Shown one piece after another: positions 27,100 to 35,734 of a stretch of 64,000 bases of DNA; position 1 is the stretch's first letter; every line of letters starts with the position of its first letter. A program made the translations under genes and the position numbers. The notes below the pieces were generated by a model. The model was not told where the DNA came from and made no database searches. It saw only the letters and a program-made list of their open reading frames with translations. The DNA lies in NCBI RefSeq assembly GCF_002216065.1, contig NZ_CP022282.1:2480001-2544000 (forward strand). Direction: 5' to 3'. The DNA comes from Chryseobacterium sp. T16E-39. GTDB lineage: Bacteria > Bacteroidota > Bacteroidia > Flavobacteriales > Weeksellaceae.

Positions 27100-27447
27100 A
27101 TGAATGAATTTTTAATCGCCATACACAGAGACATCATTAATAAAGATGCCACTCCCTCACCAGAACAAATGCAGTCTTCCATTCAACCTTTCCAGGATTG
27201 GCTGGGAAGTATTGCAGCCCAAAATAAACTTGTTTCTCCACCCAAAAGATGGGATCTTGACGGAAGAGTGGTAAAAAATGACACCGTTATTAACGGACCT
27301 TATGCTGAAATCAAAGAATCAATTGGGGGTATGTTTATCATTAGAGCTAATGATTATGATGAGGCTGTAGAAATAGCCAAAGGCTGCCCTATCCTTCAAT
27401 GGGGAGCAAGTGTAGAAGTGAGAATGGCTATTCCACCGACACAATAA
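27100..27447 (+). CDS. YCII-related (DGPF) domain protein
   Basis: A 115-residue protein with the DGPF-type pattern as NGPYAEIKESIGGMFIIRANDYDEAVEIAKGCPILQWGASVEVR. DGPF proteins are the usual neighbours of ECF42 sigma factors, and indeed an ECF42-like gene follows after 16 bases. The biochemical role is undefined; it may transduce a signal to the sigma factor. Confidence 0.92.
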   Translation: MNEFLIAIHRDIINKDATPSPEQMQSSIQPFQDWLGSIAAQNKLVSPPKRWDLDGRVVKNDTVINGPYAEIKESIGGMFIIRANDYDEAVEIAKGCPILQWGASVEVRMAIPPTQ

Positions 27448-27463
27448 ATTATCTTGTCTCGTA

Positions 27464-28699
27464 ATGCAGGAGCATTCATTATTACCCAATTTATTCAGAA
27501 CAGAGTACCGGAAGATTGTTTCTGTGCTCTGTTCTGTATTTGGTATTCATCACATTGAAATCGCAGAAGATATTGTCAGTGACACCTTTCTTACTGCTAC
27601 TGAAACCTGGAGTATGAATGGCATTCCGGAAAATCCTACCGCCTGGCTTTACACGGTTGCCAAAAACAAAACCAAAAACTATCTTAAAAGAGACCATCTT
27701 TTTCAGCAAAAGATCTCAGATCAGATCAAGCATTCCGCTCCTGATCGTGAAGAGTTTGAAATCGATTTGTCTGATAAAAATATTGTTGACAGTCAGCTTG
27801 CAATGATGTTTACAATCATCCATCCCTCCATCTCAAAAGATTCTCAAATTTCGTTAGCCTTAAATCTGCTTTGTGGGTTCGGAATCCAGGAAATTGCTGA
27901 TGCTTTTCTGGTAAGTAAAGAAGTGATCTACAAAAGATTGAAACGGGCTAAGGAAAAATTAAAACTTCAGGGAATAAAAATTGAGCAGCCATCGGTTGTA
28001 CAGATTCATTCAGGTTTGGAAACAGTGCTTACCACCTTATACTTATTATTTTCAGAAGGCTACTATTCGACGTCACAAAATATAACTCTCAGAGAAGATC
28101 TTTGCATGGAAGCCATTAGGTTAACGCTATTGCTTCTTGAAAATAACCTCACAGATACACCTTCTACTCATGCATTATTATCTCTAATGTACTTTCATTC
28201 CTCAAGATTTAATGCCAGAATAAATGATAAGGGCGAAAGTATTTTATATGAAGAACAAAATGATTCCTTATGGGACCAGGAATTGATCAGTAAAGGAATC
28301 GAGCATCTGAATCAAAGTGCTTCCGGAAATTCTTTAACGAAATTTCATCTGGAAGCTGCTATCGCCTATTGGCATACAAAAAAACAGAATCATGATGAAA
28401 AATGGGAAAATATTCTCCAATTATACAATCAGCTTCTCCAAATTGAATATTCAACTTTTGCAGCTCTCAATCGCACCTTTGCTTTTTCAAAAGTGAGAGG
28501 AAAGGCAGCAGCAATTATTGAAGCCGAGAAGCTTAAACTTACCAACAATCCCTTTTACTACTCTCTTTTAGGATATCTATACAGCGATATTGACGATTTA
28601 AATGCAATAAATCATTTCGAATCTGCCATACAACTTTCAAATTCACAGTCCGTTATCAATATTCTCAGAAAGTATACTGATACGCTGAAAAGAAAATAA
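27464..28699 (+). CDS. ECF RNA polymerase sigma factor, ECF42-like
   Basis: A 411-residue sigma factor, about twice the size of a minimal ECF. Sigma2 is at residues 10-80 (IAEDIVSDTFLTATETWSMNGIPENPTAWLYTVAKNKTKNYLKRD), sigma4 at about 115-165 (GFGIQEIADAFLVSKEVIYKRLKRAKEKL), and a 240-residue C-terminal helical region with TPR-like repeats (DUF6596) that acts as a built-in regulatory domain in this group. No anti-sigma gene is nearby. The upstream DGPF protein supports ECF42 assignment, a group linked to stress and antibiotic responses. Confidence 0.9.
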   Translation: MQEHSLLPNLFRTEYRKIVSVLCSVFGIHHIEIAEDIVSDTFLTATETWSMNGIPENPTAWLYTVAKNKTKNYLKRDHLFQQKISDQIKHSAPDREEFEIDLSDKNIVDSQLAMMFTIIHPSISKDSQISLALNLLCGFGIQEIADAFLVSKEVIYKRLKRAKEKLKLQGIKIEQPSVVQIHSGLETVLTTLYLLFSEGYYSTSQNITLREDLCMEAIRLTLLLLENNLTDTPSTHALLSLMYFHSSRFNARINDKGESILYEEQNDSLWDQELISKGIEHLNQSASGNSLTKFHLEAAIAYWHTKKQNHDEKWENILQLYNQLLQIEYSTFAALNRTFAFSKVRGKAAAIIEAEKLKLTNNPFYYSLLGYLYSDIDDLNAINHFESAIQLSNSQSVINILRKYTDTLKRK

Positions 28700-28824
28700 G
28701 AAACAGGCAGTTTAAAAACCACACTGGTCTTGTTCACTTTTATTCAACTTTATTAGTCTCTCTAGAGTTTTGGCTTTCAGTTAAAATTTCTGATACCAGA
28801 TTTTTATATGTATTTAAAATAATA

Positions 28825-28832
28825 TACATTTG
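28825..28832 (+). promoter_or_regulatory. -7 promoter element of the tetR operon
   Basis: TACATTTG matches TAnnTTTG; the predicted start of transcription falls inside the perfect palindrome that follows. Confidence 0.6.
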
Positions 28833-28837
28833 CATTT

Positions 28838-28865
28838 ATAATTAAATGAACATTCATTTAATTAT
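28838..28865. promoter_or_regulatory. 28-base palindromic TetR operator
   Basis: ATAATTAAATGAA and TTCATTTAATTAT are perfect 13-base arms around CA. The core ATGAACATTCAT is typical of TetR-type operators. It covers the transcription start just downstream of the -7 element and 21 bases before the tetR ATG, so autorepression is expected. Confidence 0.8.
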
Positions 28866-28886
28866 AAAACAATAATAATAAAGCAT

Positions 28887-29498
28887 ATGCGAAACCGGGA
28901 CCTTAACAAAGAAAATATGATCAGACAAAAAGCAATCGAAATTATTGTCAAAGATGGTTTGGATGGTTTTACGATCAGTAAATTGGCGAAAGCGTGCAAT
29001 GTCTCTGTTGGCACTCCTTACGTATATTACAAAGACAAAGATGACCTCATCATTAAATTGGTAATTGAAGAAGGAAATAACATGGAAACCCTTATTAATG
29101 AAGGATTCGATCCTAATTCTTCATTCGAAGAAGGGCTTCGTGTACAATGGACGAACAGATACCATTATGCAATCAAAAACCCTTTGCTCCTCCCCTTCTT
29201 TGAGCAGATCAATAATTCTCATTACAGCCAGCAATTTGCTCAAATGTTCAATGAAAAACCGGGAATGTTTATGAGTGAATTCAAAAACAATCTTTTGAAT
29301 TTTATTTCAAATACTGTACAACGTGGAGAGATTGACGAAACTTCATTTGAAATTTATTGGTCAATTGCTTTTGCTCCTTTGTATAATCTGCTACGCTTTC
29401 ATCAGCAGGGAAAAAGCATCAGCGGATTGCCCTTTGTCCTTACCGATGAAATGGTGTGGACTACATTCAGCAAAGTTTGTAAGGCACTAAAAAAATAA
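28887..29498 (+). CDS. TetR/AcrR-family transcriptional regulator
   Basis: A 203-residue regulator with the N-terminal helix-turn-helix: RQKAIEIIVKDGLDGFTISKLAKACNVSVGTPYVYYKDKDDLI (residues 12-55), and a C-terminal ligand-binding helical domain. A strong palindromic operator lies directly upstream. The esterase (29521) and serine hydrolase (30296) genes follow on the same strand within short distances and are candidate regulon members. Confidence 0.93.
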   Translation: MRNRDLNKENMIRQKAIEIIVKDGLDGFTISKLAKACNVSVGTPYVYYKDKDDLIIKLVIEEGNNMETLINEGFDPNSSFEEGLRVQWTNRYHYAIKNPLLLPFFEQINNSHYSQQFAQMFNEKPGMFMSEFKNNLLNFISNTVQRGEIDETSFEIYWSIAFAPLYNLLRFHQQGKSISGLPFVLTDEMVWTTFSKVCKALKK

Positions 29499-29520
29499 TT
29501 AAATCAAAAATACCAGAATA

Positions 29521-30255
29521 ATGATACACTCATTCTTAATGATAGGTCAGTCTAATATGGCTGGTCGTGGATTCCTAAATGATGTTCCTCCTATCCATGA
29601 TGAAAAAATAAAAATGTTGAGAAATGGAAGATGGCAAATCATGGCAGAGCCCATTAATTTTGACAGACCTACTTCAGGGATTAGCTTAGCCGCTTCTTTT
29701 GCATCATCCTGGAGATTGTTCCATAATCAGGAAGATGACATCGCTTTAATTCCATGTGCCGATGGTGGAACAAGCCTTGATGATTGGTCGGTAGATGGTC
29801 CTTTATTCCAAAATGCCGTTTTTCAGGCAAAAGCCGCACAGAAGATAAGTACCTTGAGTGGAATTCTTTGGCATCAGGGAGAAAATGACAGCTATGGTCA
29901 AAACTATAAATCTTATATAGAAAAACTAAGCCTGGTCATAAAAATCCTTAGAGATGAACTTAATGTTCCAGATATTCCTCTTATCGTCGGAGGATTAGGT
30001 GATTTTTTAAAGGATGGTGTCTATGGCGAATATTTTGTTGAGTATAATGAAGTCAATGAAGCATTAATGCAATTTGCAAAAGATCATGATCATTCCTACT
30101 TTGTAACTGCTAAAGGTTTAACTGCTAATTCTGACAACATTCATTTTGATGCTGTTTCTCTCAGAAAATTCGGCTTAAGGTATTTTAAGGCTTTTGAACA
30201 AAAGACCGATATTCTAGGAGCAGTAGCTGGTGAGGAGCAAATGATAAAAATGTAA
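29521..30255 (+). CDS. SGNH-type sialate O-acetylesterase-like protein (SASA domain)
   Basis: A 244-residue esterase. The nucleophile is in SFLMIGQSNMAGRG (GQSN block, Ser about residue 11), the oxyanion block in GILWHQGENDSYG, and the final Asp-His pair in SDNIHFDAVSLRKFG. These blocks match SASA/DUF303 carbohydrate esterases that remove acetyl groups. No signal peptide is visible, so it is probably cytosolic. It begins 22 bases after tetR. Confidence 0.92.
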   Translation: MIHSFLMIGQSNMAGRGFLNDVPPIHDEKIKMLRNGRWQIMAEPINFDRPTSGISLAASFASSWRLFHNQEDDIALIPCADGGTSLDDWSVDGPLFQNAVFQAKAAQKISTLSGILWHQGENDSYGQNYKSYIEKLSLVIKILRDELNVPDIPLIVGGLGDFLKDGVYGEYFVEYNEVNEALMQFAKDHDHSYFVTAKGLTANSDNIHFDAVSLRKFGLRYFKAFEQKTDILGAVAGEEQMIKM

Positions 30256-30295
30256 TATATTGGCTTTGAGAAATGTCTTTTATAAAAAGTCTGCT

Positions 30296-31543
30296 ATGAA
30301 AAATATAAGTTCCGTTGTTTGTATTTTCCTGATCATCTTATCGCCCGCACAAGGCAACCGTTCAAAAGAATTTACAAAAATTCAGAATGAACTAACAGAT
30401 CGATTAACAAAGATCAGTAAAACAACAAGTTTTAATGGATTTGGTGTCGCACTGGTTAACGACAAGGATATTCTCTACCAGAACGGATTTGGAATTGCCA
30501 ATGTTGACACCCACCAGAAATATGATGAACACACTGTTCAAAATATTGCTTCTGTTTCAAAGACACTTATCGGAATTGCTCTTCTCAAGGCTCAGGAACT
30601 GGGGAAATTAACATTGGATGATCCTGTCAATCAATATCTTCCTTTCCATGTTACAAATCCTTACTATCCGGATATTCCAATTACCATCAGACAGCTGGCC
30701 ACTCATACTTCTTCCCTTACTGACAATGATTCTTATTTAAAGAATACTATTGTTTTGAAAGATGACAGCAACCTCGACAGCGACTTAAAAATTGATATAT
30801 CTCCTACAAAATTCAATCCTCCTACTGCTAAGGTTTCTATTGAAGAATTTTTAAAAAATGTCCTGGTGGAAAATGGCAAATGGTACTCAAAAGAAAATTT
30901 TACAGATAAAAAACCAGGAGCCGTTTTTAATTATTCCAATATCGGAGCAACCCTTGCAGCATTAGTTATTGAAAAAGCAACAGGAACAACGTATGCTGAG
31001 TTTACAACAAAATACATTTTAAAGCCTTTAAAAATGAACCATTCGGGATGGAGCTTCAATACCATAGATTTTTCCAAATACACCCGAACCTTTATCAATA
31101 AAACCACAGCCTATCCTTATTATTCATTGAATACTTATCCTGACGGTGGCTTACTTACAACCTCTGATGACATGAGTAAATACATATCTGAATTGATAAA
31201 GGGGTATTTCGGAAAAGGGACTATTCTTTCAAAAGAAAGTTTTAAAGAATATTTTACGCCACAACTTAAAGAAGAGAATTTCGTTGAAAGAAGCAATAGT
31301 GAATATAGTGATGAATATAATATGGGAATTACCATGGGCTTTGGTTCTACAGGTAATTTTGGGCATACAGGCGGGGATCCCGGAATGAATTCTGTCATCT
31401 GGTTTTTTAAAGATAAAAAAATGGGAAGGTTTCTGATCGTCAATACAGACTGGGATAATAAAGCTTCAGGAAAGGATCAAAAGGCAATTTATGATCTTCT
31501 GGACGAATATTTTATAAAACTGGACAAGCTTAGCAGGCTTTAG
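30296..31543 (+). CDS. Secreted serine hydrolase, class C beta-lactamase fold
   Basis: A 415-residue protein from ATG 30296 (a TTG at 30260 would add 12 residues before the signal and is rejected). Signal peptide MKNISSVVCIFLIILSPAQG. The active-site triad of penicillin-binding/beta-lactamase family 12 is visible: S86-V-S-K89 in IASVSKTLIG, Y213-S-N in NYSNIGATLAALV, and H357-T-G-G in GHTGGDPG. HTG rather than KTG is seen in D-aminopeptidase and esterase members, so beta-lactam resistance should not be assumed. It begins 40 bases after the SASA gene. Confidence 0.9.
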   Translation: MKNISSVVCIFLIILSPAQGNRSKEFTKIQNELTDRLTKISKTTSFNGFGVALVNDKDILYQNGFGIANVDTHQKYDEHTVQNIASVSKTLIGIALLKAQELGKLTLDDPVNQYLPFHVTNPYYPDIPITIRQLATHTSSLTDNDSYLKNTIVLKDDSNLDSDLKIDISPTKFNPPTAKVSIEEFLKNVLVENGKWYSKENFTDKKPGAVFNYSNIGATLAALVIEKATGTTYAEFTTKYILKPLKMNHSGWSFNTIDFSKYTRTFINKTTAYPYYSLNTYPDGGLLTTSDDMSKYISELIKGYFGKGTILSKESFKEYFTPQLKEENFVERSNSEYSDEYNMGITMGFGSTGNFGHTGGDPGMNSVIWFFKDKKMGRFLIVNTDWDNKASGKDQKAIYDLLDEYFIKLDKLSRL

Positions 31544-31611
31544 CAAAAAAAAGATTAAAAATAATTTGATCACTTATTTTCCTGATATCAAGAGTTTATA
31601 TAAGACAATAC

Positions 31612-31640
31612 AAACGGGCTTTTTCAGTCCGTTTTTTATT
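31612..31640 (+). terminator. Terminator after the serine hydrolase
   Basis: AACGGGCT and AGTCCGTT pair (one G-U) around TTTTC and are followed by a T run. Confidence 0.75.
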
Positions 31641-31719
31641 TTACAGATCGAATGGGTATTTTACTTATTTTTATCCTGTTATAATTATTATAATACATTA
31701 AAAAACAAAATCGATTACT

Positions 31720-32223
31720 ATGAGCTTAAAAACTTTGACCACTAAAAGCGTTCAATACAACAACTGGGTAGTTAATAAATATATTGACTGGCTTTCCACC
31801 AAATCTGATGAACAACTAAATCAGGAAGTAATATCCAGCTTTCCAACGATCTTAAAAACACTGCATCATATCTGGCAGACTCAGGAATATTGGTGGAGCC
31901 ATATCGGTGAAAATAATGATTTCGACTTTGAAAAAACATCCAATACAAACAGCAAAGAGGAAATTTTCAAGGCCATCAAAAACAATTCCCAGATGCTTGT
32001 AGATTATGTAGAAAGTCTTTCCGAAGAAGATTTAGCAAAAAATGTAAAGATCGAATCTCAGTGGTTCCAGTGTGATTTTTCAAAATACGAATACATTCAA
32101 CATGCTATTATACACGGAACTTATCATAGAGGACAAATCGTAACCATGGGAAGAAATGTTGGAATTACCGATGCCCCTATGACCGATTATAATTTCTGGA
32201 ACATTTATAAAGACCAACAATAA
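31720..32223 (+). CDS. DinB-family protein
   Basis: A 167-residue four-helix-bundle protein. The metal-binding histidines are in ILKTLHHIWQTQEYW and HAIIHGTYHRGQIV, the pattern of DinB/YfiT-type proteins. DinB relatives include thiol-dependent transferases (bacillithiol, mycothiol); this one has no tested activity. Another DinB gene follows after 3 bases, so they are cotranscribed. Confidence 0.92.
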   Translation: MSLKTLTTKSVQYNNWVVNKYIDWLSTKSDEQLNQEVISSFPTILKTLHHIWQTQEYWWSHIGENNDFDFEKTSNTNSKEEIFKAIKNNSQMLVDYVESLSEEDLAKNVKIESQWFQCDFSKYEYIQHAIIHGTYHRGQIVTMGRNVGITDAPMTDYNFWNIYKDQQ

Positions 32224-32226
32224 GCA

Positions 32227-32748
32227 ATGCCATTCAATTTAAATAAAGCAGTAGAAATCCTTGAGCGTACCCCAAATGTTTTAACACTCATGTTAGACGG
32301 TCTGAGTGACGAATGGATTTATAATAATGAAGGTGAAGAAACCTGGAGCCCTTTCGATGTGATTGGTCATTTGATCCATGGAGAAAAAACGGATTGGCTC
32401 GTCCGGACAGAGCTTATTCTTTCAAATGAAGACAAAAAATTCCCGGAGTTTGACAGATTCGCACAGTTTGAAGAAAGCAAAGGAAAAACGCTATCTCAAA
32501 TGTTACAGGAATTTCAGAATCTGAGAAAAAACAATTTGGCAGCTTTACAGGATAAAAAGATAACAATTGAAGATCTGAACAAAACAGGAGTTCATCCTAC
32601 GTTCGGCAATGTCACCCTGAAGCATCACTTGTCTACATGGGTTGCTCATGATTTAGGGCATATTGCTCAAATTTCCAGGGTTATGGCCAAACAGTATAAA
32701 GAGGAAGTTGGTCCATGGAGAGCCTTCCTTCCTATTTTAGATCGATAG
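32227..32748 (+). CDS. DinB-family protein (second copy)
   Basis: A 173-residue DinB-superfamily protein. Histidines in VIGHLIHGEKTDW and WVAHDLGHIAQISRVM match the three-His metal site. It opens LNKAVEILERTPNVLTLMLDGLSDEWI, usual for the DinB_2 branch. Sequence differs clearly from the preceding DinB gene, so this is a pair of distant paralogues and not a recent duplication. The small gap (3 bases) implies translational coupling. Confidence 0.92.
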   Translation: MPFNLNKAVEILERTPNVLTLMLDGLSDEWIYNNEGEETWSPFDVIGHLIHGEKTDWLVRTELILSNEDKKFPEFDRFAQFEESKGKTLSQMLQEFQNLRKNNLAALQDKKITIEDLNKTGVHPTFGNVTLKHHLSTWVAHDLGHIAQISRVMAKQYKEEVGPWRAFLPILDR

Positions 32749-32822
32749 ATCAGGGTTATTCCTTCACATGGAAGATCAATTGAGAAGTAACGTAAAACAA
32801 TAAAATCTAAATCCTATAAGTC

Positions 32823-33557
32823 ATGAAAATAATAAGATATTTACTAGTTTTTTTATGTATTTGTTTTACGTTTATTTCATGTGAAAAATCTACTAAGATC
32901 ACAGATATTTCTGAAATAAAAGCGAAAATAGAAATATACCAGAGTTTATCGGATAAAAATGACAATACAGTTTCTGTCATTTTATATGACAAAAAGAATA
33001 AAGAGATTGTCAATAAATCCATCAACATATTTGTGAATGGCAGGAAAGCTGATTATAAAGTTATACAGAGTTTATACTACAGCAAAAATTATTATTACCG
33101 TACAGAAAATATACCCCCTGAAAACGATATGTATGAACTGAAAATTCAGTTACCAAATGAGAAAAAATTTTTATTAGGAAGTGGATCAGCACTTGCGTTA
33201 AGTAATCCTGATAAAATCATTTATAACAAAACAGCTCCTTTGAATAAGGATTATTCTATTCAATGGTCAGATCTTTACGATGTGAATCATTTAAATATCA
33301 CCAAAAGTGTTCAGGTAGAAAATACACAAGATCCTACTATAACAATGCTTGTTGATGAGCCGGATGACATCATCAATATCACCTCCAATGGAAACTATGT
33401 GCTCAAAAAAGAGAAACTTAACCTGCCTAATGGAAAGTTAAGGATGATGATTCTAAAATTTACAGCTAAGAAAACAGGAACCCTTAATCCCGATCTTCTT
33501 AAAGAGAGTACTTTTGTCATCGATGGTAATCACCAGAAACTGATTGATTTTAAATAA
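32823..33557 (+). CDS. Putative lipoprotein of unknown function
   Basis: A 244-residue protein with lipoprotein signal MKIIRYLLVFLCICFTFISC (Cys20). The mature region is beta-rich with repeated DxxNTVSVILYDKKNKEIVNKSI-like strands, suggestive of an immunoglobulin-like fold. No family was recognised. Expected attachment is to the outer membrane; a Lol-avoidance or surface-export signal (K/D-E/D-rich after Cys: EKST) is only weakly present. Confidence 0.7.
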   Translation: MKIIRYLLVFLCICFTFISCEKSTKITDISEIKAKIEIYQSLSDKNDNTVSVILYDKKNKEIVNKSINIFVNGRKADYKVIQSLYYSKNYYYRTENIPPENDMYELKIQLPNEKKFLLGSGSALALSNPDKIIYNKTAPLNKDYSIQWSDLYDVNHLNITKSVQVENTQDPTITMLVDEPDDIINITSNGNYVLKKEKLNLPNGKLRMMILKFTAKKTGTLNPDLLKESTFVIDGNHQKLIDFK

Positions 33558-33644
33558 AAATAGCTGCAATTTTATTTTCATTTCATTAATTTCACTATTC
33601 ATTTTTGTAAATTAGTTTGTTAAAAAATTGCAATCTATCGTGTT

Positions 33645-34424
33645 ATGGAAAAATACGCACAATCTTCAGATGGTCAGAAAATCCACTATAGAGAATCAGG
33701 TAAAGGAAATATTTCAATTATTTTTGTCCACGGATGGCTGGGGAATGTAGATTGGTGGACTGACCAGGTTGATTATCTCAAGAATCAATTCAATATCATA
33801 CAAATGGATCTGGCGGGGCATGGAAAATCCGACAAATCCAGACAAAACTGGAACAGTGATCAATATGCTGAAGATATAAAAGCTGTAGCTGATCAGATTC
33901 AATCACAGGAAATTATACTTGTAGGGCACTCAATGTCTGGCGCATATGTATTGGAAGCTGCGTTGAAAATCCCAAAACTAAAAGGTGTTATTTTAATTGA
34001 TACCATTAAAGATCTCGACGAACAATATACAGAAGAAGCGGTTGAAGAGTTTTTATTCGTCAATTACCGAAATGATTTCAAGAATGCTGTAGAAAACATT
34101 CTACCACAATATCTTTTTGCAGAGTCAACTCCAGCTCCGGTAAAAGAAAGGATACAGCATGAGTTTCTTCAAAGTACTGGAGAGACAGCTGTTGAGTTAC
34201 TCAAGCCTTTATACCAAACAGATTTTAGAAAAGCGGCAGCACAGATCAACGTTCCAGTCCGAGCCATCAATTCTGATGCACAACCTACTAATATTGATGC
34301 AAACCGTAAGTATTTAAAAGATTTTGATTATGTAACAATAGAGGGTGTCGGCCACTATCCTATGCTGGAGAAGCCTACTGAATTTAATCTTATTCTTGAA
34401 AATGTTATAAAACAACTGATGTAG
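33645..34424 (+). CDS. Alpha/beta hydrolase
   Basis: A 259-residue alpha/beta hydrolase without signal peptide. The oxyanion HG motif is HGWLGNVDWW, the nucleophile elbow VGHSMSGAY, and the C-terminal catalytic histidine in EGVGHYPMLEKP; the acidic member is probably in INSDAQP. Substrate is not predictable. It is monocistronic, with a terminator following. Confidence 0.93.
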   Translation: MEKYAQSSDGQKIHYRESGKGNISIIFVHGWLGNVDWWTDQVDYLKNQFNIIQMDLAGHGKSDKSRQNWNSDQYAEDIKAVADQIQSQEIILVGHSMSGAYVLEAALKIPKLKGVILIDTIKDLDEQYTEEAVEEFLFVNYRNDFKNAVENILPQYLFAESTPAPVKERIQHEFLQSTGETAVELLKPLYQTDFRKAAAQINVPVRAINSDAQPTNIDANRKYLKDFDYVTIEGVGHYPMLEKPTEFNLILENVIKQLM

Positions 34425-34452
34425 GCTTTTATCTCTACACCTTAAAGAATTA

Positions 34453-34485
34453 AAAACCCGTCTTACAATAAGAACGGGTTTTATT
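34453..34485 (+). terminator. Terminator after the alpha/beta hydrolase
   Basis: AACCCGTCTTA and TAAGAACGGGTT pair with a one-base bulge around CAA, followed by a T-rich tract. Confidence 0.75.
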
Positions 34486-34545
34486 TTTAAAATTATAATC
34501 CCGAAAAACGACCGATTTGTACAATTTTCAATTCAGTATGTACTA

Positions 34546-34553
34546 TAATTTTG
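34546..34553 (+). promoter_or_regulatory. -7 promoter element for the DUF1772-like gene
   Basis: TAATTTTG matches TAnnTTTG; the ATG is 19 bases further, giving a short leader. Confidence 0.55.
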
Positions 34554-34572
34554 TCTCATAATACCATTCATT

Positions 34573-35037
34573 ATGAGACCTCTTATTTTATTTGTATACA
34601 TCATTATCGGAAGTGGGATATTGTTTGTTAACATTTACAATTCCCTTATTGACGCTCCGAATTGGGGAAGAAACATTCCAGACTCCCTTGAAACGGCAAG
34701 AAATTATTTTCAGCAAAAAACACCAGGAGATTTTTTTAAAATTGTAGGTATGTCTTATCACCTCATCGGATTGGTTACTATCATTTTGCTATGGAATTCA
34801 TATCCACAGGTGAAAGGATATATGATTCCGGCATTTGTCCTTTTTATACTCGCTGATGTATTAACGGTCGTCTATTTTTTCCCAAGGAACAGTATTCTTT
34901 TTGAACAAAAACCTATTGATATCAAAGCTGCGGTTCAAGCATGGAAAGAATGGAGCAGAATGAACTGGATACGCTCATTACTACTGTTGACAGGGATTGT
35001 ACTTTCTTGTATCGCCTTGCACAGGACTTATAGATAG
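34573..35037 (+). CDS. DUF1772-like integral membrane protein
   Basis: A 154-residue membrane protein with four hydrophobic segments (about residues 3-21, 57-74, 80-100, 131-149). The pattern GSGILFVNIYNSLIDAP near the N-terminus and RMNWIRSLLLLTGIVLSCIAL at the end resembles DUF1772 proteins, some of which are anthrone-oxygenase-like. The assignment rests on layout only, and function is not assigned. Confidence 0.65.
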   Translation: MRPLILFVYIIIGSGILFVNIYNSLIDAPNWGRNIPDSLETARNYFQQKTPGDFFKIVGMSYHLIGLVTIILLWNSYPQVKGYMIPAFVLFILADVLTVVYFFPRNSILFEQKPIDIKAAVQAWKEWSRMNWIRSLLLLTGIVLSCIALHRTYR

Positions 35038-35083
35038 TTACTTTAGCTTATTAATGTACTTATGGATAAAATAATAAGAACGG

Positions 35084-35360
35084 CTTCCATCCGTCACTTC
35101 GAGTAGGCTTTCGAAGAAAGGCGTATCGAGAAGTTGTCTACACAGGTTCTCGATACAAAATTATTTTCCACGTGCGTTGCAAATAATTTCACTCGAACTG
35201 ACGATTTTTAGACTATAACAATAGAATGACAAAAACCACTTCCATCCGTCACTTCGAGTAGGCTTACGCAGAAAGGCGTATCGAGAAGTTGTCTACACAG
35301 GTTCTCGATATAAAATTATTTTCCACTTTCGTTGCAAATAATTTTTACTCGAACTGACGA
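35084..35360. repeat. Two tandem copies of a ~120-base palindromic intergenic repeat
   Basis: Unit 1 is 35084-35204 and unit 2 is 35239-35360, about 90% identical with a 155-base period. Both start CTTCCATCCGTCACTTCGAG and end CTCGAACTGACGA, so the unit ends are inverted repeats. Inside, TATCGAGAA and TTCTCGATA form a second nested hairpin. No coding sequence is present. The structure suggests a non-autonomous mobile repeat or a structured RNA. Confidence 0.8.
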
Positions 35361-35520
35361 ATTTTCCCTTTAATTTATAACCTTTTTACTCTATTAAAAA
35401 AATTCAATAAAAACCTTTCCCCATTTCAAAAAACTTCCCGAAATTAGCGGTCTGTGCGTTAAATATCAATTAATGAATTAAAAACAAGTAAACAAAACAT
35501 ACAGTAAAACTTAGCATAAG
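35361..35520. other. Intergenic region upstream of the FMN riboswitch
   Basis: AT-rich sequence without a convincing gene. It should contain the riboswitch promoter, but no exact -7 consensus was found. A 12-base TCTGTGCGTTAA at 35451-35462 recurs inverted after ribB. Confidence 0.4.
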
Positions 35521-35642
35521 TTTTCTTCGGGGCAGGGTGTAATTCCCTACCGGCGGTTACAGTCCGCGACTCCTTTCTTTTGAAGGGACTGATTTGGTGA
35601 AATTCCAAAACCGACAGTTAAAGTCTGGATGGGAGAAGAAAA
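35521..35642 (+). ncRNA. FMN riboswitch (RFN element)
   Basis: Conserved RFN blocks are present in order: GGGGCAGGGTG, AATTCCCTACCGGCGGT, AGTCCGCGA, GAAATTCCAAAACCGACAGT and TCTGGATGGGAGAAGA. The closing P1 stem pairs TTTTCTTC (35521-35528) with GAAGAAAA (35635-35642). It binds flavin mononucleotide and here sits 92 bases upstream of ribB, which it would repress when flavin is plentiful. Confidence 0.95.
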
Positions 35643-35692
35643 TGAAACAATCAATAGGGTCATCTTATGGACTTATTGATTTGTATTTCATT
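35641..35692 (+). promoter_or_regulatory. Expression-platform hairpin of the riboswitch
   Basis: AATGAAA plus AATCAATA pair with TATTGATT and TTTCATT (35674-35692) across a 17-base loop. The 5' end touches the P1 3' strand, but no T run follows, so it is not a canonical terminator. A second hairpin (35709-35732) precedes the ATG and could mask the ribosome site. Confidence 0.5.
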
Positions 35693-35734
35693 TCCATGTA
35701 CCGAAGTGTATTTTAACTTTTAAAGTAAAATAAC

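Noticed and set aside
30296..31543. Calling the serine hydrolase a beta-lactamase resistance gene
   Set aside because: The third motif is HTG in place of KTG, shared with esterases and D-peptidases; resistance is not supported.
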